DNA from: Macrosoma leucophasiata
Taxonomy: Eukaryota > Arthropoda > Insecta > Lepidoptera > Hedylidae
DNA: 64,000 bases
Assembly: GCA_036365455.1 (NCBI GenBank)
Contig: JAWQUS010000003.1
Span: forward strand, 8,824,001 to 8,888,000
Direction of reading: 5' to 3'
This document shows, piece by piece, positions 53,840-63,599 of this stretch; the first letter of the stretch is position 1, and each line of letters opens with the position of its first letter. A program made the translations under genes and the position numbers. The notes beneath the pieces were generated by a model. That model was given only the letters and a program-made list of their open reading frames with translations. It did no database searches and was not told where the DNA came from.

Positions 53840-54433
53840 AGTGGTAGGTAAACAAGCATGCAGTTCATGTGGATGTTAATTGAGGACTGCAGCCTATAGA
53901 CATCTGCACAGAAATCAGCGGTCAAAATGCAGAAGCGTTGCCATCCCTGAGACCTTAGTTGTTTTGTCTCTGTGATAGTTATTACTAGGCCATACATTAC
54001 CATTTGATCGGAACACGATAGTGCATAGTTCTTTCTATATGTCCGATGGTTCGGGCATATAGAAAGAATGTCGAATGAGCGAATGACTAAACAGATATAC
54101 AATGCGAATGTGGATGGTTGCAGAGGCCCAGGAAGACCAAGGCTGACCTACCATGACCAAATAGGTCGAGTTCTGTCTGATGGTGGGGTCAAAAGTCTTA
54201 GGAATCGGCGTGCATGTATGAAGAGAATGATGAAGGTAGACGAGGCACGAGAGGTTTGTCAGAACCGGGATGTCTGGCGCTCTACACTCTCTGCCTACCC
54301 CGTTAGGGACCTGGCGTGAAGATACATACATACATACGATAGTGCTGAACGCAGCCATTTGGCGGCAGATAGATTAGGTAATGCGGCGGTGCTTATTCAC
54401 TCGAGTCCCTGAAGTTGAACTCTACCACCAGTA
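53840..54433 (-). repeat. Family A split by family E
   Basis: Antisense copy: GGTAAACAAGCATGCAGTTC to GATCGGAACACGATAGTGC, then after the E insertion ACGATAGTGCTGAACGCAGC to CTCTACCACCAGTAAAT. Confidence 0.8.
54025..54335 (+). mobile_element. Family E LINE 3' end with 10-bp target duplication
   Basis: Type copy. Flanked by ACGATAGTGC at 54015-54024 and 54336-54345. The frame RWFGHIERMSNERMTKQIYN continues through GRPRLTYHDQIGRVLSDGG and RNRRACMKRMMKVDEAREV to SAYPVRDLA and a stop at 54319. The 3' end is a TACA microsatellite, typical of RTE-type tails. The 5' edge carries a 13-bp inverted copy of the element's own start (54029-54041 against 54056-54068). Confidence 0.8.
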
Positions 54434-54536
54434 AATCTCTTTTTGAAGTTGATAAAAAGATTGTTTTATATTATTTCGCATTAACACATGCTTGTGAAAT
54501 ATATTTTATTTAAAGAAAAATGGAAAGAAAAATTTG

Positions 54537-54610
54537 ACTTCAGGCGAGACTCGAACTCGTGGCCTACTAGGAATCTAGTCCAGCCGCTCTTCCAATTGAG
54601 CTACTGAAGT
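54537..54610 (-). other. tRNA-like core (pseudo-tRNA) 1
   Basis: Acceptor ACTTCAG/CTGAAGT, box A TAGCTCAATTGG, T-arm CACGAGTTCGAGTCTCG. The anticodon stem is not normal; not called as a functional tRNA. Confidence 0.55.
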
Positions 54611-54828
54611 CCTGCCCGATTTGTCAAATCTTTCCTTCACATTTATTGCATTGCCTTTATGGTAGCAGCAGCGCCATCTATTGCCGAACTATGCTAGTTA
54701 GGCAACCGATATAATAGACTTTGCAGTTTATTGAATATCCTAAAGAAGTCGCTTTTACCCTTAATAATTGTTTTATATTATTTCGCATTAACACATGCTT
54801 GTGAAATATATTCATGAAATCGGGCAGA

Positions 54829-54902
54829 ACTTCAGTAGCTCAATCGGAAGAGCGGCTGGACTAGATTCCCAGTAGGCCGCGAGTTTGAGTCTCGCCTGAA
54901 GT
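54829..54902 (+). other. tRNA-like core (pseudo-tRNA) 2
   Basis: As core 1, with TTTGAGT in place of the TTCGAGT T-loop. Confidence 0.55.
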
Positions 54903-55102
54903 CAAATTTTGCTTTCCATTTTTCTTTAAATAAAATATATTTCACAAGCATGTGTTAATGCGAAATAATATAAAACAATTATTAAGGGTAAAAGCGACTT
55001 CTTTACGATATTCAATAAACTGCAAAGTCTATTATATCGGTTGGCTGCTACCATAAAAGCAATGCAATAAAAGTGAAGGAAAGATTTGACAAATCGGGCA
55101 GG

Positions 55103-55176
55103 ACTTCAGTAGCTCAATTGGAAGAGCGGCTGGACTAGATTCCCAGTAGGCCGCGAGTTCGAGTCTCGCCTGATGT
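55103..55176 (+). other. tRNA-like core (pseudo-tRNA) 3
   Basis: As core 1, with GCGAGTTCGAGTCTCGC T-arm; the acceptor 3' strand reads CTGATGT, one mismatch. Confidence 0.55.
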
Positions 55177-56468
55177 CAAATTTTTCTTTCCATTTTTCTT
55201 TAAATGATAAAAAATGTTCGGAAATTGACTAGCCAGTTATCAGTAGTTAGATGAGGAAAGTAAGAAGCAAGAAATAGCAACTAGAAACATATAGAGCACA
55301 ATTTTGCAAGTTTTAATTTACTTAGTTCTAATTAACCTATAGCTACTGTCCACCAATGTAGAAAATTTTCAAAAATCGTCGAAGCGGTACATTTGAAGAA
55401 AGAAATTCATAAAAACTCATTGATTTAAAGTCAAGAATTGTAAGCACAATAATTTATATGCTGGTCTCAGTTATATGAGTGAAATTAGCCAATAAAGCGG
55501 CATGGGGCTAAAATTCCGGATTATGAATTCAGTCCTTTATTCCTCCGACCTAATTGAGCAAGCAGTCTATAATTAAAACGGGCTTTTATTTCCATTAAAG
55601 GCACATATTTATGAAAGGTTAGCAGTATGTGGGAAATTCATTTTTAAATATTTTATCGATGATGCTGTTTTATTCATACTTTGATTTACGTTTTATCCTT
55701 GAAAATGTCACATTTACTATGTTATCTGGTCCGTATGTGTAAACTTCATTCATATGTTTTTAGAGTTCAGTACCTCAAATAAAAAACGGGACCCTTGTTC
55801 TTACAATGATGACTCGTGCCATAAAAGGCGACACGGTATTCAGGGTTCGGTAGAAAGAGTGGACGTGGCCTCGCGCCGGGTTGCCGCTTATAACACTATC
55901 CGGTTCACAGGGCCCTTACTCAGTCACAGTACAAATATGAACAGTATGGAAACTACGTACAAAACGTTGTAACGGCGCAATCACACAAACATGCGCATCA
56001 ACGAGGCCCTAAGTGGTTCTCGCGGTCTTCACTAATCACTCAACCTAAGCTCAAGACTTCAACATATACGAGAGTTACACGAACTACACATACATTTAGA
56101 AACTGCAATTTTCTTGTCTATTCATAGTTGCTATTGCATTGCATATACAAGTATTTAACTCATCAAATCTGACACAGTAAACAATTTGCTCAGTACCTCA
56201 TAAACTAAACCATGGAATTGCTAACATAACATTTTGTTTCAATTAGAAAGTCAAACGTTTATATTTCACCATTAAATATTCCGAAACGTGCCCATGAGAT
56301 TAATAATATAACTCTTGAAAAGTAATTTCATGCCAACGTTAATAATAATTTGTTAGGTTGAAATCAAAGTGGTCGCAAAAAAATTCTCATATTGCTGTCA
56401 AAGTTCAGTCTTATCGTTGTTCTTGTACACTCTCCAAGTTATTACCTGCCAAGGTGAAGAGAAAAAAA

Positions 56469-56783
56469 ATATACGCCTCAGTAGTCTAGTGATATAAAGC
56501 CACTAATGCCACCCTAGCGTCTTGGGTTTGTTTCTCGAAACGGCGGTTATGAGAGATAAAAGTTAAGGGACACAATTCTGTTGCTATTGGGATAAATCGA
56601 TTTTGTGGAAGTATCCCAGTATAGCTTTCGAAGTGCAGTAATATGCCTGGAGATATCAATAGGTTCGCCACCGATTACATGAGACAAAGAGTAACCAGCG
56701 AATCGTGAGTGTTTGCTTGTATGTTTAAAGCAAACCTCTGCAAAATCCTTCGGGGATACAGGCATCAATTTATGTAAATATTT
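56469..56783 (+). mobile_element. Family D SINE, older copy
   Basis: CGCCTCAGTAGTCTAGTGAT head with decayed box B (GGGTTTGTTTCTCGAAAC), AATAGGTTCGCCACCGATTA, AACCAGCGAATCGTGAGTGT, CCTTCGGGGATACAGGC. Confidence 0.65.
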
Positions 56784-56806
56784 ATATTTCATATAGCTAT
56801 ATAACC

Positions 56807-57125
56807 GCCTCAGTAGCGTAGTGGTAGCAGGCCACTACTATTACGCTGGAGGTCCTGGGTTCGATTCCCGGGTCGGCGACTATCAGAGATAACGGTTTAA
56901 AATCCTTTATCTCTGCTTCTATTGGGATTTTTCCATTTTCTGGAAGTTTCCCAGTACCCCGGAGTTTGGTAATGTGCCCGGAGATGGCAACAGGTTTGCC
57001 ACCTGTTACATGGGCCAAAAACGTAACCGGTGAGTCGTAGGTGTTTGCATGTATGATTGAATGCATGCATTTACCTCTGCCTACCCCTTCGGGGATTAAA
57101 GGCGTGAAGTTACGTTACGTTATAT
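56807..57125 (+). mobile_element. Family D SINE, full length
   Basis: Type copy. The tRNA-like head is CCGCCTCAGTAGCGTAGTGG (box A) and GGTTCGATTCCCGGGT (box B), with acceptor-like CCGCC/GGCG pairing. Body: TTTATCTCTGCTTCTATTGG, TGTGCCCGGAGATGGCAACA, GTCGTAGGTGTTTGCATGTA; tail TACCTCTGCCTACCCCTTCG, AGGCGTGAAGTTACGTTACG. RNA polymerase III would read such a head; the body is non-coding. Confidence 0.8.
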
Positions 57126-57744
57126 AACGTACTTTGAATTGAGATATATTATTACACGATCAAGATATGACGCTGTCCTATGGAATTGAAGTCATGAAAA
57201 CCAAATTTGTATTCAAACAGTAACTTGAACACTTGCTAAATCGATTTCTAGTGTGGCACGTTCGACAACTTCAAATTCTCCTGACTCCTGGAATTCTCAA
57301 AGTCCACAAAATCTGGTTTAAATAAGAAAAATCGTGTTTTTCTTACGAATATCCCAGCAAGTTTCGTAGACTTGACGCTGATGTTTCCAAACTCGAAAAA
57401 CCTGCTCAGCCGCGTCGTTGCCATTATACAAGATAACAAGTTCGTATCTTGCAAGTGCATAGTAGTTAGCTGTTTAGGTGCAACAACTTTGCGAAGCTTT
57501 GACGGTGCTGCTTTTCTTTTGAGAATAAGTAGACGTTTGTGACTACTAGACAGCTACCAGATTTGTAAGGCGACGAAGGTGCTATAATAAAAGTTTTCAG
57601 TACAGTTTCTCCTTAGTTTTTATTTCCGTTTGATTTACATTATTAGAATAAACTCAGTTACCTTGAGAGGCAGAAAAAGAGTTAGGGAAATAGATAAAAC
57701 GACCTTTAAAAAACAAATGCCATTATCTGAATAAAGACAAATAT

Positions 57745-57885
57745 TCGTATGCACTACAAATGTGCTGCAGATATTTGTTTCGGTTCTGGTTGATGGTGTA
57801 TGTGTTGTGTGATAACATCGACACCCACAACGTAAGTTTAGGTATAAACTTGTGTGGGTAAGTGTGGGGCTGTGAGTCTAAGTCA
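57745..57885 (+). repeat. Family J SINE, 3' part
   Basis: GCAGATATTTGTTTCGGTTC, CACCCACAACGTAAG, GTGGGGCTGTGAGT. Confidence 0.6.
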
Positions 57886-57942
57886 ATTTATTATTATTTT
57901 ATTAACTTAATGTGGGCCTACCTTTATAAGATATTGATAACA

Positions 57943-58015
57943 TGGGGTTCTTCAAAACTGGCGTCAAAAGAGTCCTTCAGGGCTGGCAGCGCGTTGGCAA
58001 CTCCCCTGGTGTTGT
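57943..58015 (+). repeat. Family F block
   Basis: AAAACTGGCGTCAAAAGAGT, GGCAGCGCGTTGGCAACTCC, CCTGGTGTTG; abruptly joined to LINE coding sequence. Confidence 0.55.
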
Positions 58016-58910
58016 TGTTTCCGAACGTCTGAGTGCCGCAGCTTATGCTGTTAGAAAAATTAGGCAATTAACTGTTATAGATATTGCAAGACTTGTTTAT
58101 TTTAGCTATTTTCACAGTGTCATGTCCTATGGTATTTTATTGTGGGGTCGAGTGGCTGACGTATAATCAATTTTCGTATTACAGAAGAGAGCCATTAGAG
58201 CGATGTATAACTTACGTAGTCGTGATTCTTTGAAATAACTATTTAAAGAAATAAATATAATGACAGTCCCTTGCCAAAAATAAAATATTTCTATTTCTAT
58301 TCTATTTCTATAACAAGATCCCATCCGGGATTGCTGAACTCACCGATAGTAAATTCAAAGCAATAATTAAACGCACTCTATGTAAAAAGGCTTACTATAA
58401 GCTCGAGGACTATCTCAAGGATAGAAATGTTTGGCTAAATGCTGATCTAGCTCCACAAGGGTGTTAGATGTAATAATTAAAGTGTAATGTTAATATTATA
58501 TCGTAATTTTAAATTTGTTTAAATTATGGAAAATTGTAAAAATATGCCTAAGACAAATTTTTAAAAGAGCCGACTGAGTTTTTTTCCGGCAAGTTTTTCT
58601 CAGATCATATTGGGCTTTGGAACTTTGCCGGTGAATGACAAAGAATGACTCTTTTTCTTTTCTTTTTACTCTTTGTTATCAGTTTGTAAAAGGGAAATGA
58701 GACATTCTGCTGATATACTTTTTACATTAGTTTATTACATTTAGTTTTATCATAGTGATACTCTTGACTTTACATATATTTTTTATCTTGTTTGACATGT
58801 ATATCAATTATTGTTCACTTTAATTTATTTTGTTTGTTTTTTGACGTGTCATAAGAGGTGCCTGTCACTCTAAATGAATAAATGAATTTCTGATTCTGAT
58901 TCTGATGTAA
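58016..58910 (+). pseudogene. LINE ORF2 C-terminus and 3' UTR relic
   Basis: Encodes SERLSAAAYAVRKIRQLT, ARLVYFSYFHSVMSYGILLW, then (after a frameshift near 58166) LQKRAIRAMYNLRSRDSLK and LFKEINIMTVP, the post-RT region of Jockey/CR1-type LINEs. An AT-rich (TATTTC)n insertion at about 58275-58315 separates it from the last part, IPSGIAELTDSKFKAIIKRT, CKKAYYKLEDYLKDRNVWLN and a stop at 58465. A 3' UTR of about 440 bp ends in a (TTCTGA)n tail near 58885-58905. The upstream RT is missing, and the copy is dead. Confidence 0.7.
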
Positions 58911-59142
58911 TAAGGAGTAACTTAGGCTACTTTTATCTCCATACATACATACATACCTACATACAAATAAATAGAATTTAGAGCGTCTCCGATTTTGACA
59001 AGACTTTCACTGGCAGATAGCTGATGTAATAAGGAGTAACTTAGGCTACATTTATACTAGCTGCGCCCACGACTTTGTCCGGGTAGATACTGAACAATCC
59101 TATTTTTTCTCACGTGGACGAAGTCGCGGGCACAGCTAGTTT
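58907..59142 (+). repeat. Family G repeat, rearranged
   Basis: TGATGTAATAAGGAGTAACT occurs twice (58909, 59021), with a TACA run between; ends GCGGGCACAGCTAGT. Confidence 0.6.
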
Positions 59143-59584
59143 GTAAACTAAACTAAGAGTCATGTTACGAGATGCTTTTATAAGATAAGGTAACCCGAAA
59201 CTGCGCTTTTCTTTACCAACAGCCTTGTGACATTTAACAGTTAAGGTCAAAAAACTATATATAGGGAAGCAGACAATGTTTCAACTCAACAATTCCTATG
59301 GAAAAGTCACAAACACTAACAATTCATGCTCTATATAATACTCGTATAAAACTAGTTTATGTTACATAGTAACATGTGTCGTCGTTGGAACAATGGCTAT
59401 TGAAGCCATTCACTTCTGGAGACAAAAATACAATTTTATTTTATGTAGTGCTACGATTCGTCTGACGTATAATATCATATTTGATGTCTTTGACAGGCAC
59501 TAATAATCATTTGTAAAGCCGTAAGGGGGGATTGTTATTTTATTTCGTAATGAAAATAATAATATAATTGTTTGAAGTCAGTCC

Positions 59585-60212
59585 TATTTTTGTAGGAAAA
59601 ATAATAGTACCTATAGTTGCGGGTGACCCTGAATCAATGTACGATATATATTTGTGTGGAAAATCAAAGCTTATACTTGGCGGAGAATCCGGGGCGGGCC
59701 TCTAGTTTCTTTTAGTTTAATTTACACGTTTAAAATGTGACTGAGTCACAGTATTTAATCATTAATCAACCAATACGTTTCCGTGAGCGACTGTTAATTG
59801 ATATTATAATACTGGTATAAGGTACTTCTCTGTTGGAATAATCCAATGGACCCTTAAGGCATCTGGTCTAGCCTAATGATCATAGCAATTAACCCACAAC
59901 AAGGACTGATGGGTTGATCTATCTCTGACAGTACGGAAATGTTTGAGATAAATTGCTACTCGAGACGTCTTTAGTAAATCAAGAGCTTATTGTAGCGGTT
60001 AGTTTCACTGATTCGTGACAGTAACCATGTCCAAGGCCGAAAATTCCATGTAAAAGGAGGCGCTGATTAAAACTATGCAGTGAATTAAAGAATTTTAATA
60101 TCATTTTTTATGTTGCTATGTTTATATATACCATATATTTTTATATACCATCAAAGAAGTTTGATCCAAAATCATTGCAGATACGACTTTATTCATACAA
60201 ATGTAATAAAGG
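59585..60212. other. Unique sequence, no gene seen
   Basis: Nothing recognised on either strand. Confidence 0.3.
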
Positions 60213-60468
60213 TGGCGAGGCAAACAAGCATGCACTTCACATTGATGTTAAGTGATAACTGCAGCCTATGGACACCCACAGAATGACCAAAGGTCAAAAT
60301 GCAGATGCGTTGCCACCCCAAAGACCTTAGATGATGTATTACGGCTCTACACATTACCATCTAACCGGAACACGATAGTGCTGAACACCACCATTTAGGG
60401 GCAGATAAATTATGTAATGCGGCGATGCCTACGCCCTCGAGGACTACACTGGAACTCTACCACCAGTA
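60213..60468 (-). repeat. Family A, antisense
   Basis: GGCAAACAAGCATGCACTTC to GGAACTCTACCACCAGTAA; lacks the CTCTGTGCCGGAAATTACAG block. Confidence 0.8.
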
Positions 60469-60598
60469 ATAAAAGCGTCGGGGCGTGACGACCGATAGAT
60501 CATCTTGATATGATTTTTATTTTCTGAGTTATTTGCACAGAAACATACATAGATTTACGAAATTTAGCACACGTGCTTGGAAGCCCAAATAGATCATC

Positions 60599-60781
60599 AT
60601 GTTAGCCAATTCCAATTATATCACATGCTTACATGTCGAACTGATAACTTATTTTGAAGTCAGTCGAAAAATACCAACAATCTTAAAAAATATCGATGAC
60701 TTAGTTCAATACATAACCAGAATAGGAATAGAAATAGCAAACCAGTACTGCGATTCGATGAAAACGCAACCATTATCGTAA
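60599..60781 (+). CDS. Weak candidate small frame or exon
   Basis: 60 codons, MLANSNYITCLHVELITYFE, VSRKIPTILKNIDDLVQYIT, RIGIEIANQYCDSMKTQPLS. The composition is more protein-like than other frames here, and a possible acceptor (TTATTTTGAAG) precedes VSRKIP. No family, promoter or partner exon recognised. Confidence 0.2.
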   Translation: MLANSNYITCLHVELITYFEVSRKIPTILKNIDDLVQYITRIGIEIANQYCDSMKTQPLS

Positions 60782-60899
60782 GAAAAAGGTTAGATCCCAT
60801 CTCAGGCTACGAATATACATAGTTATCGTTCACGAAGCATCGTTGACGATAATATCGCTGCGGTGAGCAGCTGCGTTTTAAGACGCTTGTTATCTATTT

Positions 60900-61914
60900 T
60901 TCCCATATACGCATGTAGTAAGTGAATATCAATAAACGTAAAAGTCAAGCACTTGTGTGGATATAGGCACTTAAATATATTGATTTATACGTTACTGTTT
61001 TTGCTAGACCCATAAAAAGGCGTTGATAGTTGTTAGTTCTTATAGGTTTTCCTGCAATTTATAAATAAAAAAAATAGAGATTTTTTACACTAGTATTATT
61101 TATTTTATTTATTCTTATTAATTAGGAAGACTATCAAATATTACAATTAGAGCGTGGATACAATATAAGAAACGGAAGAATCATTTATAAGTCTCTACTT
61201 ATAGAAAATAAGTAGATAGCGAAAGATATTAGCAACCCTTAAAAGACACTATAAAGAACGGTTCTAGCTAAGTATATCATATCATATAGCAAAACGGTAT
61301 GAATATAAAAAGTTTGTCAATTAAACAAGTAAAAAAAGTAATTGCAATATAACAAAAAAGACGATTAAAGCAGTATAATACATACTATAATTACGCGTAC
61401 TTATGAATATATAAACATACGCTTTTCATCCACATTGAAGAAGAAAAAATAATAAAAGAAATCACGAGTCGACATGTGAATTTGAAGTCTGTCTTGCAGA
61501 TAAAGAGGAAGGCTTGATTTATTTTCTCGATTAATCATAGTACATATATACAACGTGTAACGGCATTAACGCACGATTTCAAATAACCCGATTAGAAAAT
61601 CTATCATAATACATGAACTGAAATTATTACATGTTTATGTATTTTATATTTTTTATTTCAAAAATATGTTATCCTCAATTTGGACGAGCAGTATGCACAC
61701 CTTACCTATTCAGTTTTTTCATTTATTTCATATAATTAGGCTCCTGGAGAGCACTTTTACATCGTCATTTTTTTTAAACTAACCTAGAGTGAATAACCAC
61801 TAATCAAATCATCAATCAAAAACACATAATAAATTAAATAGAAACCTATACCTACCCTACCTCTTCCTACGGCCGCACATAAAACACAAACTCACACACG
61901 CACACTGAAGCAAT
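60900..61914. other. AT-rich unique sequence
   Basis: No gene recognised. Blocks ACGAAGCATCGTTGACGATA (60833) and ACGAAGCATCGGTGACGATA (62441) on either side indicate two copies of an unclassified short repeat. Confidence 0.35.
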
Positions 61915-61964
61915 GCAATATATTATTATATAACCTGTGCGTAAGTTATATAATAATATATTGC
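61915..61964. repeat. Perfect inverted repeat, 20-bp arms
   Basis: GCAATATATTATTATATAAC and its exact complement, 10-nt spacer. Confidence 0.9.
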
Positions 61965-62032
61965 CCCTATTTAATACTCGCTAGTAATACAATTCATTTT
62001 CATTATTTTATTTCTTAACTTACTACCTATTT

Positions 62033-62095
62033 AAAATAAAATTCATGTCTCAACGAGTTCTAATGAACTTGTTATGAGACTAGCATTTTATTTTG
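62033..62095. repeat. Imperfect inverted repeat
   Basis: AAAATAAAATTCATGTCTCA...GAGTTC pairs with GAACTTGTTATGAGACTAGC...TTTT around TAAT, with a few mismatches. Confidence 0.65.
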
Positions 62096-62288
62096 CATAG
62101 ACGTTACTGTTATTTTCGTTTATATTGACTGTTCACCAAATGAGTGACCATAATAATAATATTCTTCTCATTAATTTTGGGATAATATAGTAGAAATATT
62201 AAAAATGCCTGAAATCGATTAGGTTATCGATTCGGAACAAACTAATTTCAGGGTGTGCGCTTATCCTGTTACACGTTGTATTGTTACC

Positions 62289-62432
62289 CCGTTATTCATA
62301 AACGTACATTAGATACGTTTTAGATATAGAATGCTTTGTATTTGTCAGTTGCATTGTCAAATGTACAGGATAGATAGAGACAAAGGAGAGATTAGCAACA
62401 CTTTAGCTAAAATACGTTTATGAATAAGGCGG
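62289..62432. mobile_element. MITE-like element, 144 bp
   Basis: Ends CCGTTATTCATAAACGTACA and ACGTTTATGAATAAGGCGG are imperfect inverted repeats; non-coding interior. No certain target duplication. Confidence 0.5.
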
Positions 62433-62774
62433 TTATTGTTTACGAAGCATCGGTGACGATAACATCGCAGCGATGTTTTTGAGGTTTTCCATTTATTGTG
62501 AAAGTTAACTACAAATGAATCCCCTGGATACAGTTAGTTTGCAATATAATAAGACGTCAGAAATTGGTAAGCCTAGGGCTACATTGGGTTATAAGCGAAT
62601 TCGACAAAGGTCATCACATAAAACGTTTTAGGTTTTGGGACAGTTGCTAGATCTAATAAATTTTCATGTAAGTATAAGATTATTTGTCCGAAACTCGGTC
62701 CAAGATTTTGCAAAAAGTTCAAAAAATATATTGTTACACTCTGAAAATCTGTAAATACAGTGATTATCTAATAT

Positions 62775-62955
62775 ATCCGCCGCCAAAAAGTAATAGGTTT
62801 TCAGCAATATTGTGTTGCAGTCAGATGGTAGTGTATGGACCTGAACAACAGTGGCACAACAATTTAGGCTTCAGTGGTGACTAGGCTGCATTTTGCTCTC
62901 ATGTTTTTGTGTAAAGTATATAATAATATGCTGTAGTCTTCACTTACCTTCCATG
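62775..62955 (+). repeat. Family A relic
   Basis: CCGCCAAAAAGTAATAGG, AGTCAGATGGTAGTGTATGG, ATGCTGTAGTCTTCACTTAC. Confidence 0.45.
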
Positions 62956-63394
62956 CGAAAAAATGGATTTTGTTCAATTTCGGATCGAATTCGCTGCGCT
63001 GACAGAAGTGTCTAACAAGAGACACCACTTCAACTAAACGACAGAATTTACGCAATTTTCTTGAATTTAAAATAAACAAGCTGGTTGCAGTTTTTCGTAA
63101 ACGAAGTGAACTTCTATCTTTTGGGCCTAAGTATATAAATATGAACCAAATATGTATAATTTTGTAACATAAACAATAGACCGCCAAGTAAATGACGCCT
63201 GTCGCCATGTATTGCGAAATGTCTATGGGGTTGTTCGAAATCTTCGAGTAAAATACATTTGGTCGACTATTATTCGCAAACTTGTAAAGCCAACTAATAT
63301 GTGTGATAGTTTTCCTTTTTCATTATATTATATAGGTACTATTTCCGTAAGTTTGAATTTCTAACAACAACCGTTTAGTCGGTGGTCTTATTTC

Positions 63395-63598
63395 GGGTCT
63401 GGAGAGCGTTATCTCTTTTGCACCGTACCTATTTGACGTTTGTCGACCATTTTGAACATGTTTTGACCAACACCGGGCTGTCAGTGCTACGTAGGCAGTG
63501 TGCAACAGAGGTAACGCTCTACGAACTCGAAACGACCCTTTCGTCTCTTTCGCAGGCTCGATGTGCAATATTAATTGTTGAGTACTGTAACTTTATGT
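63395..63598 (+). repeat. Family L repeat, copy 2
   Basis: GTCGACCATTTTGAACATGT, TTGACCAACACCGGGCTGTC, TCGCAGGCTCGATGTGCAAT, AATTGTTGAGTACTGTA. A sub-terminal pair GAGCGTTATCTCT / AGAGGTAACGCTC is nearly inverted. Confidence 0.6.
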
Positions 63599-63599
63599 T

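Larger units (their letters stand above)
54463..55204. mobile_element. Inverted array of three family C tRNA-like units
   Basis: One antisense unit (54468-54770), then a truncated sense unit (from about 54771), then a further sense unit (54976-55204). Each carries a complete tRNA-like core. The 36-bp module TTATTTCGCATTAACACATG... occurs at 54473 and 54778 in one orientation and at 54932-54970 in the other, so the middle core is bounded by inverted copies. TGATAAAAA on both outer sides (54450, 55205) may be a target duplication for the whole array. Confidence 0.65.
55215..59580 (+). repeat. Segmental tandem duplication, unit 2
   Basis: Partner of 50225-53620. Longer because a second D SINE, a J piece, a LINE tail (57943-58910) and a G repeat (58907-59142) lie inside it. 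Matching blocks are listed under unit 1. Confidence 0.8.

Noticed and set aside
54537..55176. Functional tRNA genes
   Set aside because: Acceptor, D and T arms pair, but the anticodon arm does not give a 5-bp stem with a 7-nt loop, and the same cores are dispersed with target duplications, as for SINEs.
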